64,000 nucleotides of DNA from WHSW01 sp963740055 (GCA_963740055.1 CAVUCL010000004.1:186001-250000); one strand, 5' to 3'. Positions 19,155-28,630 are shown, counted from the stretch's first letter. The notes: a model not told the origin generated them from the sequence alone. A program made the numbers and translations.

Positions 19155-19766
19155 GTGAACGAGAGCAGACGCAGGCGGTTGCCGTCGCCGGCGATGCTGG
19201 TCGCGATCGTGGCGCTGGTCGCCGCGCTGACCGGCTCGGCCGTCGCCCTACAGGGCAAGAACTCGGTCAAGTCCAACGACATCGCGCCGGGCGCGGTGAA
19301 GGGTAAGGACATCAACGAGCAGGCGGTGAAGCCGCCGAAGCTCGACCTGGTCAAGGTCGACGGCGAGGCCGGCCCGCTGCCGACGGCGTCGGTCCCGGCG
19401 ATCGACCTCGGCGGCCCGAGCGTGACCGTGAACGTGCCCCAGACCGGGCTCGTCGCGCTCTACGCGCGCGGCACCGGCCAGATCAACGGCGGCGGCCAGG
19501 ATGCGACCGCACAGATGCACCTGTTCGAGCCGACCCTGTTCCCGGGCGCTCCGAGGATCCTCGAGTTCGACTCGGCGCAGCCGCAGCTGCGGATCTCGAC
19601 CCCGGGCACCGGCGATCCGGACGGGGCCTCGAACCTCGCCCGCGGTGGCTGGATCGTGTTCCCGGCCGACGCCGGCAAGTACACGTTCTCGCTTCGCTAC
19701 AGCGTCGCCGGCGGGGGTACCGGGACGTTCACGAACACCGGCATCTGGGCCGGGGTCGTCGGCTAG
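19155..19766 (+). CDS. Secreted or anchored protein of unknown function
   Basis: 203 residues. A basic N-terminus (RRRR) and hydrophobic helix at residues 14-33 form a signal peptide or anchor. A short Lys/Asn segment follows (NSVKSNDIAPGAVKGKDINEQAVK), the type of repeat found in many small secreted proteins of Thermoleophilia. The rest is beta-rich with Gly, Thr and Val (probably a jelly-roll-like sandwich). The GTG start at 19155 is supported by GGGAGGT five bases upstream; the ATG two bases earlier is out of frame. It is convergent with glyA and overlaps its end by 4 bases. Confidence 0.72.
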   Translation: MNESRRRRLPSPAMLVAIVALVAALTGSAVALQGKNSVKSNDIAPGAVKGKDINEQAVKPPKLDLVKVDGEAGPLPTASVPAIDLGGPSVTVNVPQTGLVALYARGTGQINGGGQDATAQMHLFEPTLFPGAPRILEFDSAQPQLRISTPGTGDPDGASNLARGGWIVFPADAGKYTFSLRYSVAGGGTGTFTNTGIWAGVVG

Positions 19767-21046
19767 ACCGCGGCCGCCGAGGAGAGCTGGGAGTAGAGCG
19801 GATACCGCTCCATCAGGGAGCGGGTCCGCTCGCCCAGCGCCTCGCGCTCGGACTCGAAGCGGTCCGAGAGCGCGACCGCGATCACCTGCGCGATCTCGCG
19901 CATCTCGTCCTCGCCGAGGCCTCGGGTGGTCAGCGCAGGGGTCCCGATCCGCAGGCCCGACGGGTTCATCGGCGGGCGCTCGTCGAACGGGATCGCGTTG
20001 CGGTTGACCGTGATCCCGACCGCCTCGAGGCGATCCTCGGCCGCCTGGCCGTCGAGCCCGGTCGAGGTCAGGTCGACGAGCACGAGGTGGACGTCGGTGC
20101 CGCCGGTGAGCACGTCGACCCCGTTCGCGATCAGCTCCGCGGCGAAGGCCCGCGCGTTGGCGACCGTCTGGCGCTGGCGGACGCGGAACGGCTCCGACTG
20201 GGCGATTCCGAGCGCCACCGCCTTGGCGGCGATGATGTGCATCAGCGGCCCGCCCTGCTGCCCGGGGAAGACCGAGCGGTTGATGTTCTTGGCGAGCTCC
20301 TCGCGGCAGAGGATCATCCCGCTGCGGGGCCCGCACAGGGTCTTGTGGATCGTCGTCGTGACCACGTCGGCGTGCTCGACCGGGTTCGGGTGCTCACCGG
20401 CGGCGACGAGCCCGGCGAAGTGCGCCATGTCGACCATCAGCCGGGCGCCGACCGAGTCCGCGACCTCGCGGAAGGCGGCGAAATCGAGCTGGCGCGAGTA
20501 GGCCGACCAGCCGGCGACGATCACCTTCGGCCGGTGCTCGCTCGCGAGGCGCGCGACCTCGTCCATGTCGACGAGGTAGTCCTCGCGGCGCACGTGGTAG
20601 GGCACGACCTCATACAGCCTGCCCGAGACGTTGAGCTTCATCCCGTGTGTGAGGTGGCCGCCGTGGTCGAGCGCCATCCCCATGATCGTGTCGCCGGGCT
20701 CCAGCATCGCCATGTAGGCCGCGTTGTTGGCCTGCGCCCCGGCGTGCGGCTGCACGTTGGCGTGCTCGGCGCCAAAGAGCTCGAGGGCGCGGTCGATCGC
20801 GAGCTGCTCGGCGACGTCGACCTCCTCGCAGCCGCCGTAGTAGCGGCGCCCCGGGTAACCCTCGGCGTACTTGTTGGTAAGTACCGAGCCGGCGGCGTCG
20901 AGCACCGCCTGGGGGACGAAGTTCTCCGACGCGATCATCTCCAGGGTCGACTGCTGGCGCTCGAGCTCGCGCCGCAGGACGTCGGCGATCGCGGGGTCGA
21001 CCTCGGCCAGCGGGGCGGTCTGGAAGTCCTCGGGAAGCTCGTTCAC
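19763..21046 (-). CDS. glyA: Serine hydroxymethyltransferase
   Basis: PLP enzyme converting serine and tetrahydrofolate to glycine and methylene-tetrahydrofolate. The 427-residue protein has IASENFVPQAVLDA near residue 40, NKYAEGYPGRRYYGG, QPHAGAQANNAAYMAML, and the PLP-lysine segment TTTIHKTLCGPRSG near 230. The GTG start overlaps the rpiB stop as GTGA. In this lineage it falls between rpiB and the wecA/atp block. Confidence 0.96.
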   Translation of the reverse strand: MNELPEDFQTAPLAEVDPAIADVLRRELERQQSTLEMIASENFVPQAVLDAAGSVLTNKYAEGYPGRRYYGGCEEVDVAEQLAIDRALELFGAEHANVQPHAGAQANNAAYMAMLEPGDTIMGMALDHGGHLTHGMKLNVSGRLYEVVPYHVRREDYLVDMDEVARLASEHRPKVIVAGWSAYSRQLDFAAFREVADSVGARLMVDMAHFAGLVAAGEHPNPVEHADVVTTTIHKTLCGPRSGMILCREELAKNINRSVFPGQQGGPLMHIIAAKAVALGIAQSEPFRVRQRQTVANARAFAAELIANGVDVLTGGTDVHLVLVDLTSTGLDGQAAEDRLEAVGITVNRNAIPFDERPPMNPSGLRIGTPALTTRGLGEDEMREIAQVIAVALSDRFESEREALGERTRSLMERYPLYSQLSSAAAV

Positions 21047-21495
21047 GCAATCTCCTCTCCGCGCTCGATCGCGGTGATCTGACCGACGCGGCGCTCGTGT
21101 CGCCCGCCCTCGAACTCGGTCTCGAGGAAGCGCTCGACGATCGCGTCCGCGGCGGCGGGCTCGAGCCGGCGCCCGGCGAGCGCGAGCACGTTGGCATCGT
21201 TGTGGCGGCGGCTCATCTCGGCCTCGTCGGGGTCGTGGGCGTTGACCGCGCGGACCCCGTCGACCTTGTTCGCGGCGATCGAGATCCCGACCCCGGAGCC
21301 GCAGACGAGCACGGCGCGGTCGGCCTCGCCCCCGGCCACCAGACGCGCCGCCTGGGAGGCGTAGAGGGCGTAGTCGGTCGACTCGTCGGAGTCGGTGCCG
21401 ACGTCGACGACCTCGTGGCCCGCGCCCTCGAGCAGCGGGCGAACCCGCTGCTTGAGCTCATAGCCCGCGTGGTCAGATCCGACCGCGATCCTCAT
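21043..21495 (-). CDS. rpiB: Ribose-5-phosphate isomerase B
   Basis: Interconverts ribose-5-P and ribulose-5-P in the pentose phosphate pathway. The 150-residue protein has GSDHAGYELK at the N-terminus, the catalytic Cys in VLVCGSGVGISIAANKV near residue 65, and RRHNDANVLALAGR near 95. A -10-like TATCGT lies eight bases upstream of the ATG (21504-21509), and no Shine-Dalgarno sequence is visible, which fits a leaderless or very short-leader mRNA shared with glyA. Confidence 0.94.
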   Translation of the reverse strand: MRIAVGSDHAGYELKQRVRPLLEGAGHEVVDVGTDSDESTDYALYASQAARLVAGGEADRAVLVCGSGVGISIAANKVDGVRAVNAHDPDEAEMSRRHNDANVLALAGRRLEPAAADAIVERFLETEFEGGRHERRVGQITAIERGEEIA

Positions 21496-21570
21496 CGCGG
21501 CCGACGATAGCAGCGGCCTCCGGCGGTCCCGGAAGGGTCCCCACGCGGCCCGGAGCGCGGCCCGGAGCGC

Positions 21571-21576
21571 GATACT
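21571..21576 (+). promoter_or_regulatory. -10 element close to the start codon of the SnoaL-like gene
   Basis: GATACT lies seven bases before the ATG at 21584. Transcription would begin at or within a few bases of the start codon. The same hexamer at the same distance precedes the second SnoaL-like gene (51497-51502, minus strand). Confidence 0.5.
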
Positions 21577-21583
21577 TGCGCCG

Positions 21584-21991
21584 ATGAAACGGGAGGACCT
21601 CGAGCTGGTCGAGGAGACGTTCGGGCTGCTCGACTCCGAGACCTACGAACGGTCGCTTTCGCTGGTCGCCGACGACTTCGAGATGGTGACCCCGAGCGGG
21701 ATCGCGAGCGAGCCCGACACCTACCGCGGGCCCGACGGCGTGCGCCGGTGGTTCGAGTCGTTCCTGCAGGCGATGGACCGGGTGCAGGTCGAGGGACGTC
21801 GCTTTCACCCGATCGGCGACGACCAGGTGATCGTCGAGTTCAGCCTCATCGCCCGTGGGCGCCACAGCGGGATCGAGGCGAGCCAGGAAGCGGTCGGGCT
21901 CGCGACGGTGGCCGACGGCAAGCTCGAAAGGCTCGAGTTCTTCACCAGCGTCGAGCAGGCTCGAGCCGCCGCCGGACCTCGGTGGGGCTGA
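21584..21991 (+). CDS. SnoaL-like (NTF2-fold) protein
   Basis: 135 residues with the small cone-shaped NTF2-like pattern: an N-terminal helix pair (LELVEETFGLLDSETYERSLSLVADDFEMV), YRGPDGVRRWFESFLQAM, then beta strands VIVEFSLIARGRHSGIEASQ and ending KLERLEFFTSVEQA. Members act as ligand-binding proteins, isomerases or hydrolases, and the sequence does not say which. It is convergent with tsaC and overlaps its end by about 50 bases. Confidence 0.75.
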   Translation: MKREDLELVEETFGLLDSETYERSLSLVADDFEMVTPSGIASEPDTYRGPDGVRRWFESFLQAMDRVQVEGRRFHPIGDDQVIVEFSLIARGRHSGIEASQEAVGLATVADGKLERLEFFTSVEQARAAAGPRWG

Positions 21992-22541
21992 GCGCGCCCT
22001 GGCGCAGGATCCGCGGCTCCGCGCCGCGCTCGATCCCGGTCACGTCGACGACCGTCGACGGCTGCCCGCCGAGCTCGCCGCCGTCGATCATCAGGTCGGC
22101 GCCGGCGGCGATCTGCGGGTCGACGTCGGCGAGCCGCGCCGGCGCCGGCATCCCGGAGCGATTCGCCGAGGTCTGGAAGACGGCGCTCGCGGCGCCGGCG
22201 AGCCGGCCCTCGATCAGCCGCAGCCCGAGGCGCTCGGGATCCTCGCGGCAGGCGAGCGGGTAGCGGCGCTGCGGGTTGGCGACCACCAGGGTCACCGGCC
22301 CGGGCAGCAGCGCGGCGAGCGCCTCCCTGGTCCGCGGGCCGAGCGCGGCGACGACCTCGCGCATCGCCAGCGGGCTGAAGAACATCACCGCCGCCGGCTT
22401 GCCGTCGTCGCGCCCCTTGAGCGCGTGGATGCGGGCGATCGCGTCGGCGCGCCCGGGATCGCAGGCGAGCCCGTAGAGGCCGTCGGCGGGGAACAGGGCG
22501 ACGCCGCCGCCGAGGACGCAGGCGTCGAACTCAGCGCTCAC
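21942..22541 (-). CDS. tsaC: L-threonylcarbamoyladenylate synthase (TsaC/Sua5, YrdC domain)
   Basis: Makes threonylcarbamoyl-AMP for the t6A37 modification of ANN-decoding tRNAs. About 199 residues, a single YrdC domain with FPADGLYGLACD, ARIHALKGRDDGKP (the basic nucleotide-binding surface) and QTSANRSGMPAP. The Sua5-type extra C-terminal domain is absent. I chose the GTG at 22541, which overlaps the prmC stop as GTGA; an ATG at 22547 two codons earlier is equally possible. Gene order prfA-prmC-tsaC is conserved in actinobacteria. Confidence 0.88.
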   Translation of the reverse strand: MSAEFDACVLGGGVALFPADGLYGLACDPGRADAIARIHALKGRDDGKPAAVMFFSPLAMREVVAALGPRTREALAALLPGPVTLVVANPQRRYPLACREDPERLGLRLIEGRLAGAASAVFQTSANRSGMPAPARLADVDPQIAAGADLMIDGGELGGQPSTVVDVTGIERGAEPRILRQGALSPTEVRRRLEPARRW

Positions 22542-23376
22542 ACCCATCCGACCACCGCCCGCTCGATCCCCGCCAGGTCGCGCCGCGCCTCGACCCGCTC
22601 GTAGCCGGCGCGACGCACGAGCTCGGCCACCGTCTGAGCCTGGCCGGCGCCGACCTCGAGCCCGAGGGTCGCCGGGCGGACGCCGCCGAGCGCGATCTCC
22701 GCCAGCAGGCGCTCGATCGCCTCGAGGCCGGTCGGGCCCGCGACCAGCGCCTCGCGCGGTTCGTAGCGGGCGATCTCGGGCTCGAGGCGTCCCCACTCGT
22801 CGACGCCGACGTAGGGCAGGTTGGCGACCAGCAGGTCGCAGCCGGCGAGCTCGCCCGGGAGCGACCCGTGGCGGAGCTCGACCCGGTCGCGGAGCCCGAG
22901 CCGGGCGCGGTTGGACTCGGCGACCGCGAGCGCGTCGAGCGAGGTGTCGGTCGCGAGCACCGAGGCGCGCCGATGCTCGGCGGCGATCGCGAGCGCGACC
23001 GCGCCCGAGCCGGTGCCGACATCGAGCACCCGCGCGGGAGCCCGCTCGCCCGCGAGCTCGACCAGGAGCTCGGTCTCCGGGCGCGGGACCAGCACCCGCG
23101 GGTCGACCTCGAGCTCGATCCGGCGAAAGCCCTTGCGCCCGAGGATGTAGGCGACCGGCTCACGCCGCGTCCGGCGCCGGACCATGTCGCCGAAGCGGCG
23201 CGCGGCGCCGGCGTCGACATCGGCGGCCGGCGAGGCGGCGAGCGCCGCGCGCCCGCTCCCCGTCGCCTCGGCGAGCAGCAGCTCGGCGTCGAGGCGCGGG
23301 CTCTCGACCCCGGCCGCGGCGAGCGCCTCGCTCGCCGAGACGAGCGCCTCGCGAACCGAGCCGGCGACCGCCGGGC

Positions 23377-23380
<4 letters not shown>
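22538..23380 (-). CDS. prmC: Release factor glutamine methyltransferase
   Basis: Methylates the Gln of the GGQ motif in RF1/RF2 with S-adenosylmethionine. The 280-residue protein has an N-terminal helical domain, then VPRPETELLVE at about 98-108, the SAM motif VLDVGTGSGAVALA at 118-131, and the active-site motif written NLPY at residues 187-190 where the family normally has NPPY. The gene directly follows prfA, its substrate's gene, overlapping it by 4 bases. Confidence 0.92.
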
Positions 23381-24450
<1,070 letters not shown>

Positions 24451-24533
24451 GGCCTTCTGAGGCTACCTCCGTCCCCCTCCACCATTCGTCCGCGGCGCTC
24501 CTCGGGCGCGCTCGGCGTGTTAGAAGACGTGTG

Positions 24534-25262
24534 ATGAGCAGGAGCCTCTCGAAGCCGGCGCTGGCCGCGGTCGCGGCGCTCGCCGGCGTCGCCGCGGTTG
24601 CGCTGACCGCGATTCCCGGGGCGGGAGCCGCGCCTTCGTGCCTCGGGCGTTCGGCGACGATCGTCGACGGCGCCGGCGGCAACCGGATACAGGGGACCCA
24701 GGGGCCCGACGTGATCTTCGCCGGGGCCGGCAACGACACGATCGCCTCCGGGGACGGGGTCGATTACATCTGCGGCGGCGACGGCAACGACACGATGGAC
24801 GCGGGGACCGGCGACGACTTCATGGACGGGGGCGACGGCGACGACGAGATGCACGGATACAACGGCGACGACCGGGTCGAGGGCGGGCCCGGAGGCGACT
24901 TCCTCGACGGGCGCCGTGGGCGCGACGACGTCCTCGTCGCCGGGCCCGGGCGCGACCGGCTGATCGGCGGCAGCGTGCTCAAGGGAGGCGGCGGCAACGA
25001 CCGGCTCGACAGCGCCGGCTACCGGCGCGAGAACGGCGCCGACCGGCTCTCGGGCGGAAGCGGCGACGACCGCCTGCGCGGCGACAGCCAGAACGGGCCC
25101 GGCGAGCGCATCGACGGCGGCGCCGGCGACGACGACCTGCGCGGCCTCGCGGGCGACGACGCCCTGAGCGGGGGCGGCGGCAACGACGAGCTCGACGGCG
25201 GCACCGGCACCGACAGCTGCGCGCAGGGACCAGGCGGCGGCGCGGTAACCGACTGCGAGTAG
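24534..25262 (+). CDS. Secreted protein with calcium-binding nonapeptide (RTX-like) repeats
   Basis: 242 residues. A signal peptide (LAAVAALAGVAAVALTAIPGAGAA) is followed by about 20 Gly/Asp-rich units of the GGxGxDxLx type (for example GAGNDTIASGDG, GGDGNDTMDAGTGDD, GGGGNDELDGGTGTD), which fold into a calcium-filled beta-roll. Two Cys pairs flank the repeats. No catalytic domain is present, so it is a small surface or secreted calcium-binding protein. The ATG at 24534 is preceded by an in-frame GTG at 24531 that could also serve. It is inserted on the opposite strand between the conserved prfA and DUF1385 genes. Confidence 0.85.
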   Translation: MSRSLSKPALAAVAALAGVAAVALTAIPGAGAAPSCLGRSATIVDGAGGNRIQGTQGPDVIFAGAGNDTIASGDGVDYICGGDGNDTMDAGTGDDFMDGGDGDDEMHGYNGDDRVEGGPGGDFLDGRRGRDDVLVAGPGRDRLIGGSVLKGGGGNDRLDSAGYRRENGADRLSGGSGDDRLRGDSQNGPGERIDGGAGDDDLRGLAGDDALSGGGGNDELDGGTGTDSCAQGPGGGAVTDCE

Positions 25263-25285
25263 GGGCGCCCGGGCTCTCGCGCCCG
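25263..25285. terminator. Possible bidirectional hairpin between convergent genes
   Basis: GGGCGC at 25263-25268 pairs with GCGCCC at 25279-25284 around a 10-base loop, just after the stop of the calcium-repeat gene and before the stop of the DUF1385 gene. There is no U-run, so it would be a weak or non-canonical terminator. Confidence 0.3.
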
Positions 25286-26272
25286 TCAGGCGACGATCTC
25301 GATCGCGTCCTCGCCGCGCGCCGTCTCGTCCGGGCTCTCGACCGCGAGCACCGCCTCGAGCGAGGCGATCGCGACCGCGAGCTGCTCGCGATCGGGCTCG
25401 CGCGTGGTCAGGTTCTGCAGCATCAGGCCGGGCCACATCAGCGTCCGCACCCAGCGCTTGCGGCGGTTGCGACCAGCCCACTTGATCACCTCGTAGGAGA
25501 GCCCGGCGATCAGCGGGATGCCGAGGATCCGCGAGAGCACGAGCCAGTACCACTCCGGGAGGCCGATCGGGGCGAAGACGAAGATCGCGAGCACCATCAC
25601 GATCAGCAGGAAGCTGGTCCCGCAGCGGGGATGGAGGCGCGAGTAGGTCTCCGCTCGCGCCGGGACGAGGCGGTCGCCGGCCTCGTAACAGGAGATCGTC
25701 TTGTGCTCGGCGCCGTGGTACTCGAACAGCCGCCGCAGGTCGCGGAGGCGGCTGATCGCGACGATGTAGCCGACGAAGATCGCCGTCCGCAGCACCCCCT
25801 CGACGAGCCAGAAGAGCAGCGCCGACCCGAGCTGATCCTTGATCAGGCTGGTGGCGCCGACCGGGACGACGAAGAAGAGCCCGATCGCGAGCGCCATCGA
25901 GGCGGCGATCGTCAGCGCCCAGGTGATCCCGCCGATCGGCTCCGCCGGCTCGCCGTCCTCCTCGGCGAGCTGGGCGTTGGCCGAGAACGCGAGCGCCCGG
26001 AACCCGATCTTCAGCGACTCGCCGAGGGCGACGATCCCGCGGATCACCGGCAGCCTCAGCACCCGGTGGCGCTTCGCCCACGAGACCAGCGGCTCGGAGG
26101 TGACGTCGATCGTCCCGTCGGGAGTGCGCACGGCGACCGCCCAGGTCGAGACGCCGCGCATCATCACGCCCTCGAGCACGGCCTGACCGCCGACCGGGGC
26201 GTCGCGCGAGGCGACCGGCAGCCCGTCCGGCATCCGGGTCGCGTCGAGGCTCAGGGTGCCGTCGGCGCTCAC
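25286..26272 (-). CDS. DUF1385 family membrane protein (YqhQ-like)
   Basis: About 328 residues with three to four membrane helices. The family hallmarks are all present: GGQAVLEGVMMRG near the N-terminus, LRLPVIRGIVAL, EYHGAEHKTISCYEAG near residue 200 and HPRCGTSFLLIVM soon after. The conserved His, Glu and Cys residues hint at metal binding, but function is unknown. I used the GTG at 26272, 11 bases after rpmE stops; the longer frame overlapping rpmE lacks conservation. The rpmE-DUF1385-prfA order recurs in several bacterial phyla. Confidence 0.85.
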   Translation of the reverse strand: MSADGTLSLDATRMPDGLPVASRDAPVGGQAVLEGVMMRGVSTWAVAVRTPDGTIDVTSEPLVSWAKRHRVLRLPVIRGIVALGESLKIGFRALAFSANAQLAEEDGEPAEPIGGITWALTIAASMALAIGLFFVVPVGATSLIKDQLGSALLFWLVEGVLRTAIFVGYIVAISRLRDLRRLFEYHGAEHKTISCYEAGDRLVPARAETYSRLHPRCGTSFLLIVMVLAIFVFAPIGLPEWYWLVLSRILGIPLIAGLSYEVIKWAGRNRRKRWVRTLMWPGLMLQNLTTREPDREQLAVAIASLEAVLAVESPDETARGEDAIEIVA

Positions 26273-26282
26273 GCCAGCGGTC

Positions 26283-26492
26283 TCAGCCGCGCTGGCTGCG
26301 AGCTGCCCGGCGCTTGAAGCGCTCGACCCGGCCACCGGTGTCGACCAGCTTCTGCTTGCCGGTGTAGAACGGATGGCAGGCGGAGCAGATCTCGACCCTG
26401 AGGTCGGCCTTCGTCGAGCGCGTGTAGAACTCGTTCCCGCACGAGCAGTGCACGTGAGCGAGCTGGTACTCGGGGTGGATCCCGGTCTTCAT
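26283..26492 (-). CDS. rpmE: Ribosomal protein L31 (zinc-binding type)
   Basis: 69 residues with the zinc ligands C16, C18, C36 and C39 in HCSCGNEFYTRST and EICSACHPFYTGKQ, the zinc-containing (C+) form of bL31. It ends with the basic tail typical of the family. A -10-like TAGAAT at 26501-26506 lies eight bases before the ATG, and no Shine-Dalgarno sequence fits between, so the transcript is probably leaderless or nearly so. Confidence 0.97.
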   Translation of the reverse strand: MKTGIHPEYQLAHVHCSCGNEFYTRSTKADLRVEICSACHPFYTGKQKLVDTGGRVERFKRRAARSQRG

Positions 26493-26500
26493 CGGGTTCG

Positions 26501-26506
26501 ATTCTA
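26501..26506 (-). promoter_or_regulatory. -10 element directly before rpmE
   Basis: TAGAAT on the minus strand, eight bases before the start codon. It is the clearest of the minus-strand examples in which the promoter sits almost on the start codon. Confidence 0.55.
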
Positions 26507-26513
26507 GCGACGC

Positions 26514-27110
26514 TCACGCGGGCGGCTTCAGCGCCGCGAGCAGCGAGTCGAGCGTCACCGCCGCGTCACGGCGTACCGCGCGCTGGTCGTCGGCGCGGGC
26601 GACCAGCATCGCGATTTCGTCGAGCGCGCCGAGCAGCGCGTGCGCGAGCGGCTCGACCGGCTGGCGACGGATCTCCCCGGACGCGATCCCGGCCTCGAGC
26701 AACGCCGAGATCAGGCCGAGCCCGTAGCGGGCGCCGACCTCCCGCCAGCGCTCCCATCCGAGCACGGCCGGCGCGTCGAGGAGGGCGATCTGCTGCACCT
26801 CGGGCTCCAGACAGCGGTCGAGGAAGCGCTCGGCGCCGTCGCGCAGGGTCTCGAGCGCACCCGCCCCCGGGCGCGCCCCGGCGCCGACCTCATCGGCGAT
26901 CTCGGCCTCGATCTGCTCGTAGACCGCTCCCAGCAGCTCGGGCTTGCCGCCGAAGTGGTGATAGAGAGCGCCGCGGGTGACGCCGGCGGCGCGGACGATC
27001 TCCTCGGTCCCGACCTTGGCGTATCCGCGCTCGGCGAATAGCGAGCGCGCCGCCTCGAGCAGCGCGCCGCGGGTGCTCTGCGAGCGTTCGGCTTGGGTCT
27101 TCCTTGACAT
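26514..27110 (-). CDS. TetR family transcriptional repressor
   Basis: 198 residues. The N-terminal helix-turn-helix is standard (LLEAARSLFAERGYAKVGTEEIVRAAGVTRGALYHHFGGKPEL), followed by an all-helical ligand domain. Its start codon lies inside a perfect 17-base palindrome, and it is divergent from the hydrolase gene. Autorepression and control of the hydrolase are therefore likely. The ligand is unknown. Confidence 0.92.
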   Translation of the reverse strand: MSRKTQAERSQSTRGALLEAARSLFAERGYAKVGTEEIVRAAGVTRGALYHHFGGKPELLGAVYEQIEAEIADEVGAGARPGAGALETLRDGAERFLDRCLEPEVQQIALLDAPAVLGWERWREVGARYGLGLISALLEAGIASGEIRRQPVEPLAHALLGALDEIAMLVARADDQRAVRRDAAVTLDSLLAALKPPA

Positions 27111-27133
27111 ACAGGCTGTATGTATGTTAATAC
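27104..27133 (+). promoter_or_regulatory. Promoter of the alpha/beta hydrolase gene
   Basis: A perfect TTGACA (-35) at 27104-27109 is followed by TTAATA/TAATAC at 27127-27133, with a 17-18 base spacer. Transcription would begin at about 27140, exactly at the ATG chosen for the hydrolase, so the mRNA is probably leaderless. The TetR operator covers the spacer. Confidence 0.6.
27107..27123. promoter_or_regulatory. TetR operator, perfect palindrome
   Basis: ACATACAGGCTGTATGT has two perfect 8-base arms around one G. It overlaps the TetR start codon (27108-27110), the last bases of the -35 box and the spacer of the divergent promoter. A bound repressor would block both genes. Confidence 0.8.
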
Positions 27134-27139
27134 GTGGTC

Positions 27140-27982
27140 ATGAACAAGACAGCAGACCTGCACGCTGGAAGCATCCATTATCGAGACCTCGGCGAGGGTG
27201 AGCCGATCGTCTTCGTCCACGGCCTGCTCGTCGACGGCCGGCTCTGGGACGGCGTCGCCGAGCGGCTCGCCGACCGCCACCGATGCCTCGTCTGCGATTG
27301 GCCGATGGGCTCGCACGCGACGGCGATGAACGCCGACGCCGATCTCTCCCCCTCGGGCCAGGCCGAGCTCGTGCTCGCGTTCCTCGACGCGCTCGGGCTC
27401 GAGCGAGCGACGATCGTCGGCAACGACTCCGGCGGCGCGGTCTCGCAGCTGTTCACCGCCGCGCATCCGGAGCGCGTCGAGCGCCTGATCCTGACCAACT
27501 GCGACACCTACGAGCACTTCCCGCCGTTTCCGTTCAACGCGATGCCACCGATCGCGCGCCTGCCCGGCGGCACGACCGCGCTCCAGGCTCCGTTTCGGAT
27601 CGGCGCGGTCGGACGGGCGGTCTACGGCCTGCTCGCCCGCAAGCCGATCGACCCGGCCCTGGTCGCCGCCTGGCTCGCTCCGGCGAGCGCCGATCCCGCC
27701 GTCAAGCGTGACCTGACCAAGCTGCTGGTCGGAGTCGACAAGCGCGAGCTGATCGCCGCCGACGAGCGCCTCGGCGCTTTCGAGCGCCCGATCCGCTTCG
27801 CCTGGGCGCGCGAGGACCGCTTCTTCAAGCTCGCCCACGCGCAGCGGCTCGCGGCGGCGGTGCCCGACGCCCGGATCGCCGAGATCGCCGACGCGCGCAC
27901 CTTCGTCCCGCTCGACCAGCCCGGGCGGGTCGCCGAGCTGGTCGCCGAGTTCGTCGCCGAGCCGGTCGCGGTCACGGCCTGA
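27140..27982 (+). CDS. Alpha/beta hydrolase
   Basis: About 280 residues with the family layout. The oxyanion-hole region is VFVHGLLVDGRLWDG, the nucleophile-elbow region is IVGNDSGGAVSQLF, where the nucleophile position is an Asp or Ser (GNDSGG resembles the haloalkane dehalogenase-type GNDWGG, giving Asp), and a late DRFFKLAHAQRLA segment supplies the acid. The final His is less certain (no clear GH motif near the end: RTFVPLDQP), so activity should be treated as unproven. The ATG at 27140 agrees with the mapped promoter; a GTG two codons earlier is possible. Confidence 0.82.
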   Translation: MNKTADLHAGSIHYRDLGEGEPIVFVHGLLVDGRLWDGVAERLADRHRCLVCDWPMGSHATAMNADADLSPSGQAELVLAFLDALGLERATIVGNDSGGAVSQLFTAAHPERVERLILTNCDTYEHFPPFPFNAMPPIARLPGGTTALQAPFRIGAVGRAVYGLLARKPIDPALVAAWLAPASADPAVKRDLTKLLVGVDKRELIAADERLGAFERPIRFAWAREDRFFKLAHAQRLAAAVPDARIAEIADARTFVPLDQPGRVAELVAEFVAEPVAVTA

Positions 27983-27992
27983 ACCGGCCGAG

Positions 27993-28604
27993 CTAGGGCC
28001 CGGCGACGCGCAGCCCCCATGGGGGTGTCGCGAGCTCGACCGTGCCGCCGGCGACCACCCGCAGCACCCCGGCCATGTGATCGCCGATCCCGGCCTCGGG
28101 GATCGCGACCTCGACCTCGATCGTGCCGGCGCTGCGCGAGATCACGGTCGCCGGTCCGAGCGAGGCGAGCACGTCTCGCATCTGCTCGTTGCCGGCGAGC
28201 AGCAGGGCGGTGAACCGGCGCACCCCCTCCTCGCGGGCCCGCTCGGCGAGCAGGTTGCAGAGCGCGGTCCCGAGCCCCCGGCCCTGGAAGTCGTCGACGA
28301 TCGTCACCGCCGCCTCGGCGCTGGTCGCGCCCGCGGTCCGGACGTAGCGCCCGACCCCGACCGCGGTCCCGTCCCCCGCCGCCGGGTCGAAGGCGACGAG
28401 GGCCTCGTGGTCGTGGTGGTCGACCTCGGTCAGGTAGCGCAGCTGCGACTCGGAGAGCTCGTTGACCGCCGAGAGGAAGCGCTGGTAGCGCGACTGCTCC
28501 GAGAGCCGGGCGAAGGCGGCCGCGAGCGCCGGCTTGTCGTCCGGCGAGATCTGGCGCACCGCGACGATCGACCCGTCGCGCAGCCTGAGCTCGAGCTCGT
28601 CCAT
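27993..28604 (-). CDS. GNAT family N-acetyltransferase
   Basis: About 203 residues. The acetyl-CoA binding loop is VTIVDDFQGRGLGTALCNLLAERAREEGV (Q/RxxGxG/A-type motif QGRGLG), preceded by VGVGRYVRTA strands. The N-terminal part (RLSEQSRYQRFLSAVNELSESQLRYLTEVDHHDHEALVAF) matches the GNAT domain found in Pat-like protein acetyltransferases, but no cyclic-nucleotide or acyl-CoA-synthetase domain is attached. I started at the ATG at 28604; an open stretch further upstream overlaps ETF-QO. The substrate is unknown. Confidence 0.83.
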   Translation of the reverse strand: MDELELRLRDGSIVAVRQISPDDKPALAAAFARLSEQSRYQRFLSAVNELSESQLRYLTEVDHHDHEALVAFDPAAGDGTAVGVGRYVRTAGATSAEAAVTIVDDFQGRGLGTALCNLLAERAREEGVRRFTALLLAGNEQMRDVLASLGPATVISRSAGTIEVEVAIPEAGIGDHMAGVLRVVAGGTVELATPPWGLRVAGP

Positions 28605-28630
28605 CACCGGCGCCCCCGGGCGCCCGCCAC

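Noticed and set aside
24700..25230. Tandem DNA repeat or CRISPR in the calcium-binding gene
   Set aside because: The repeats are degenerate and encode the Gly/Asp nonapeptide pattern; no constant repeat and spacer.
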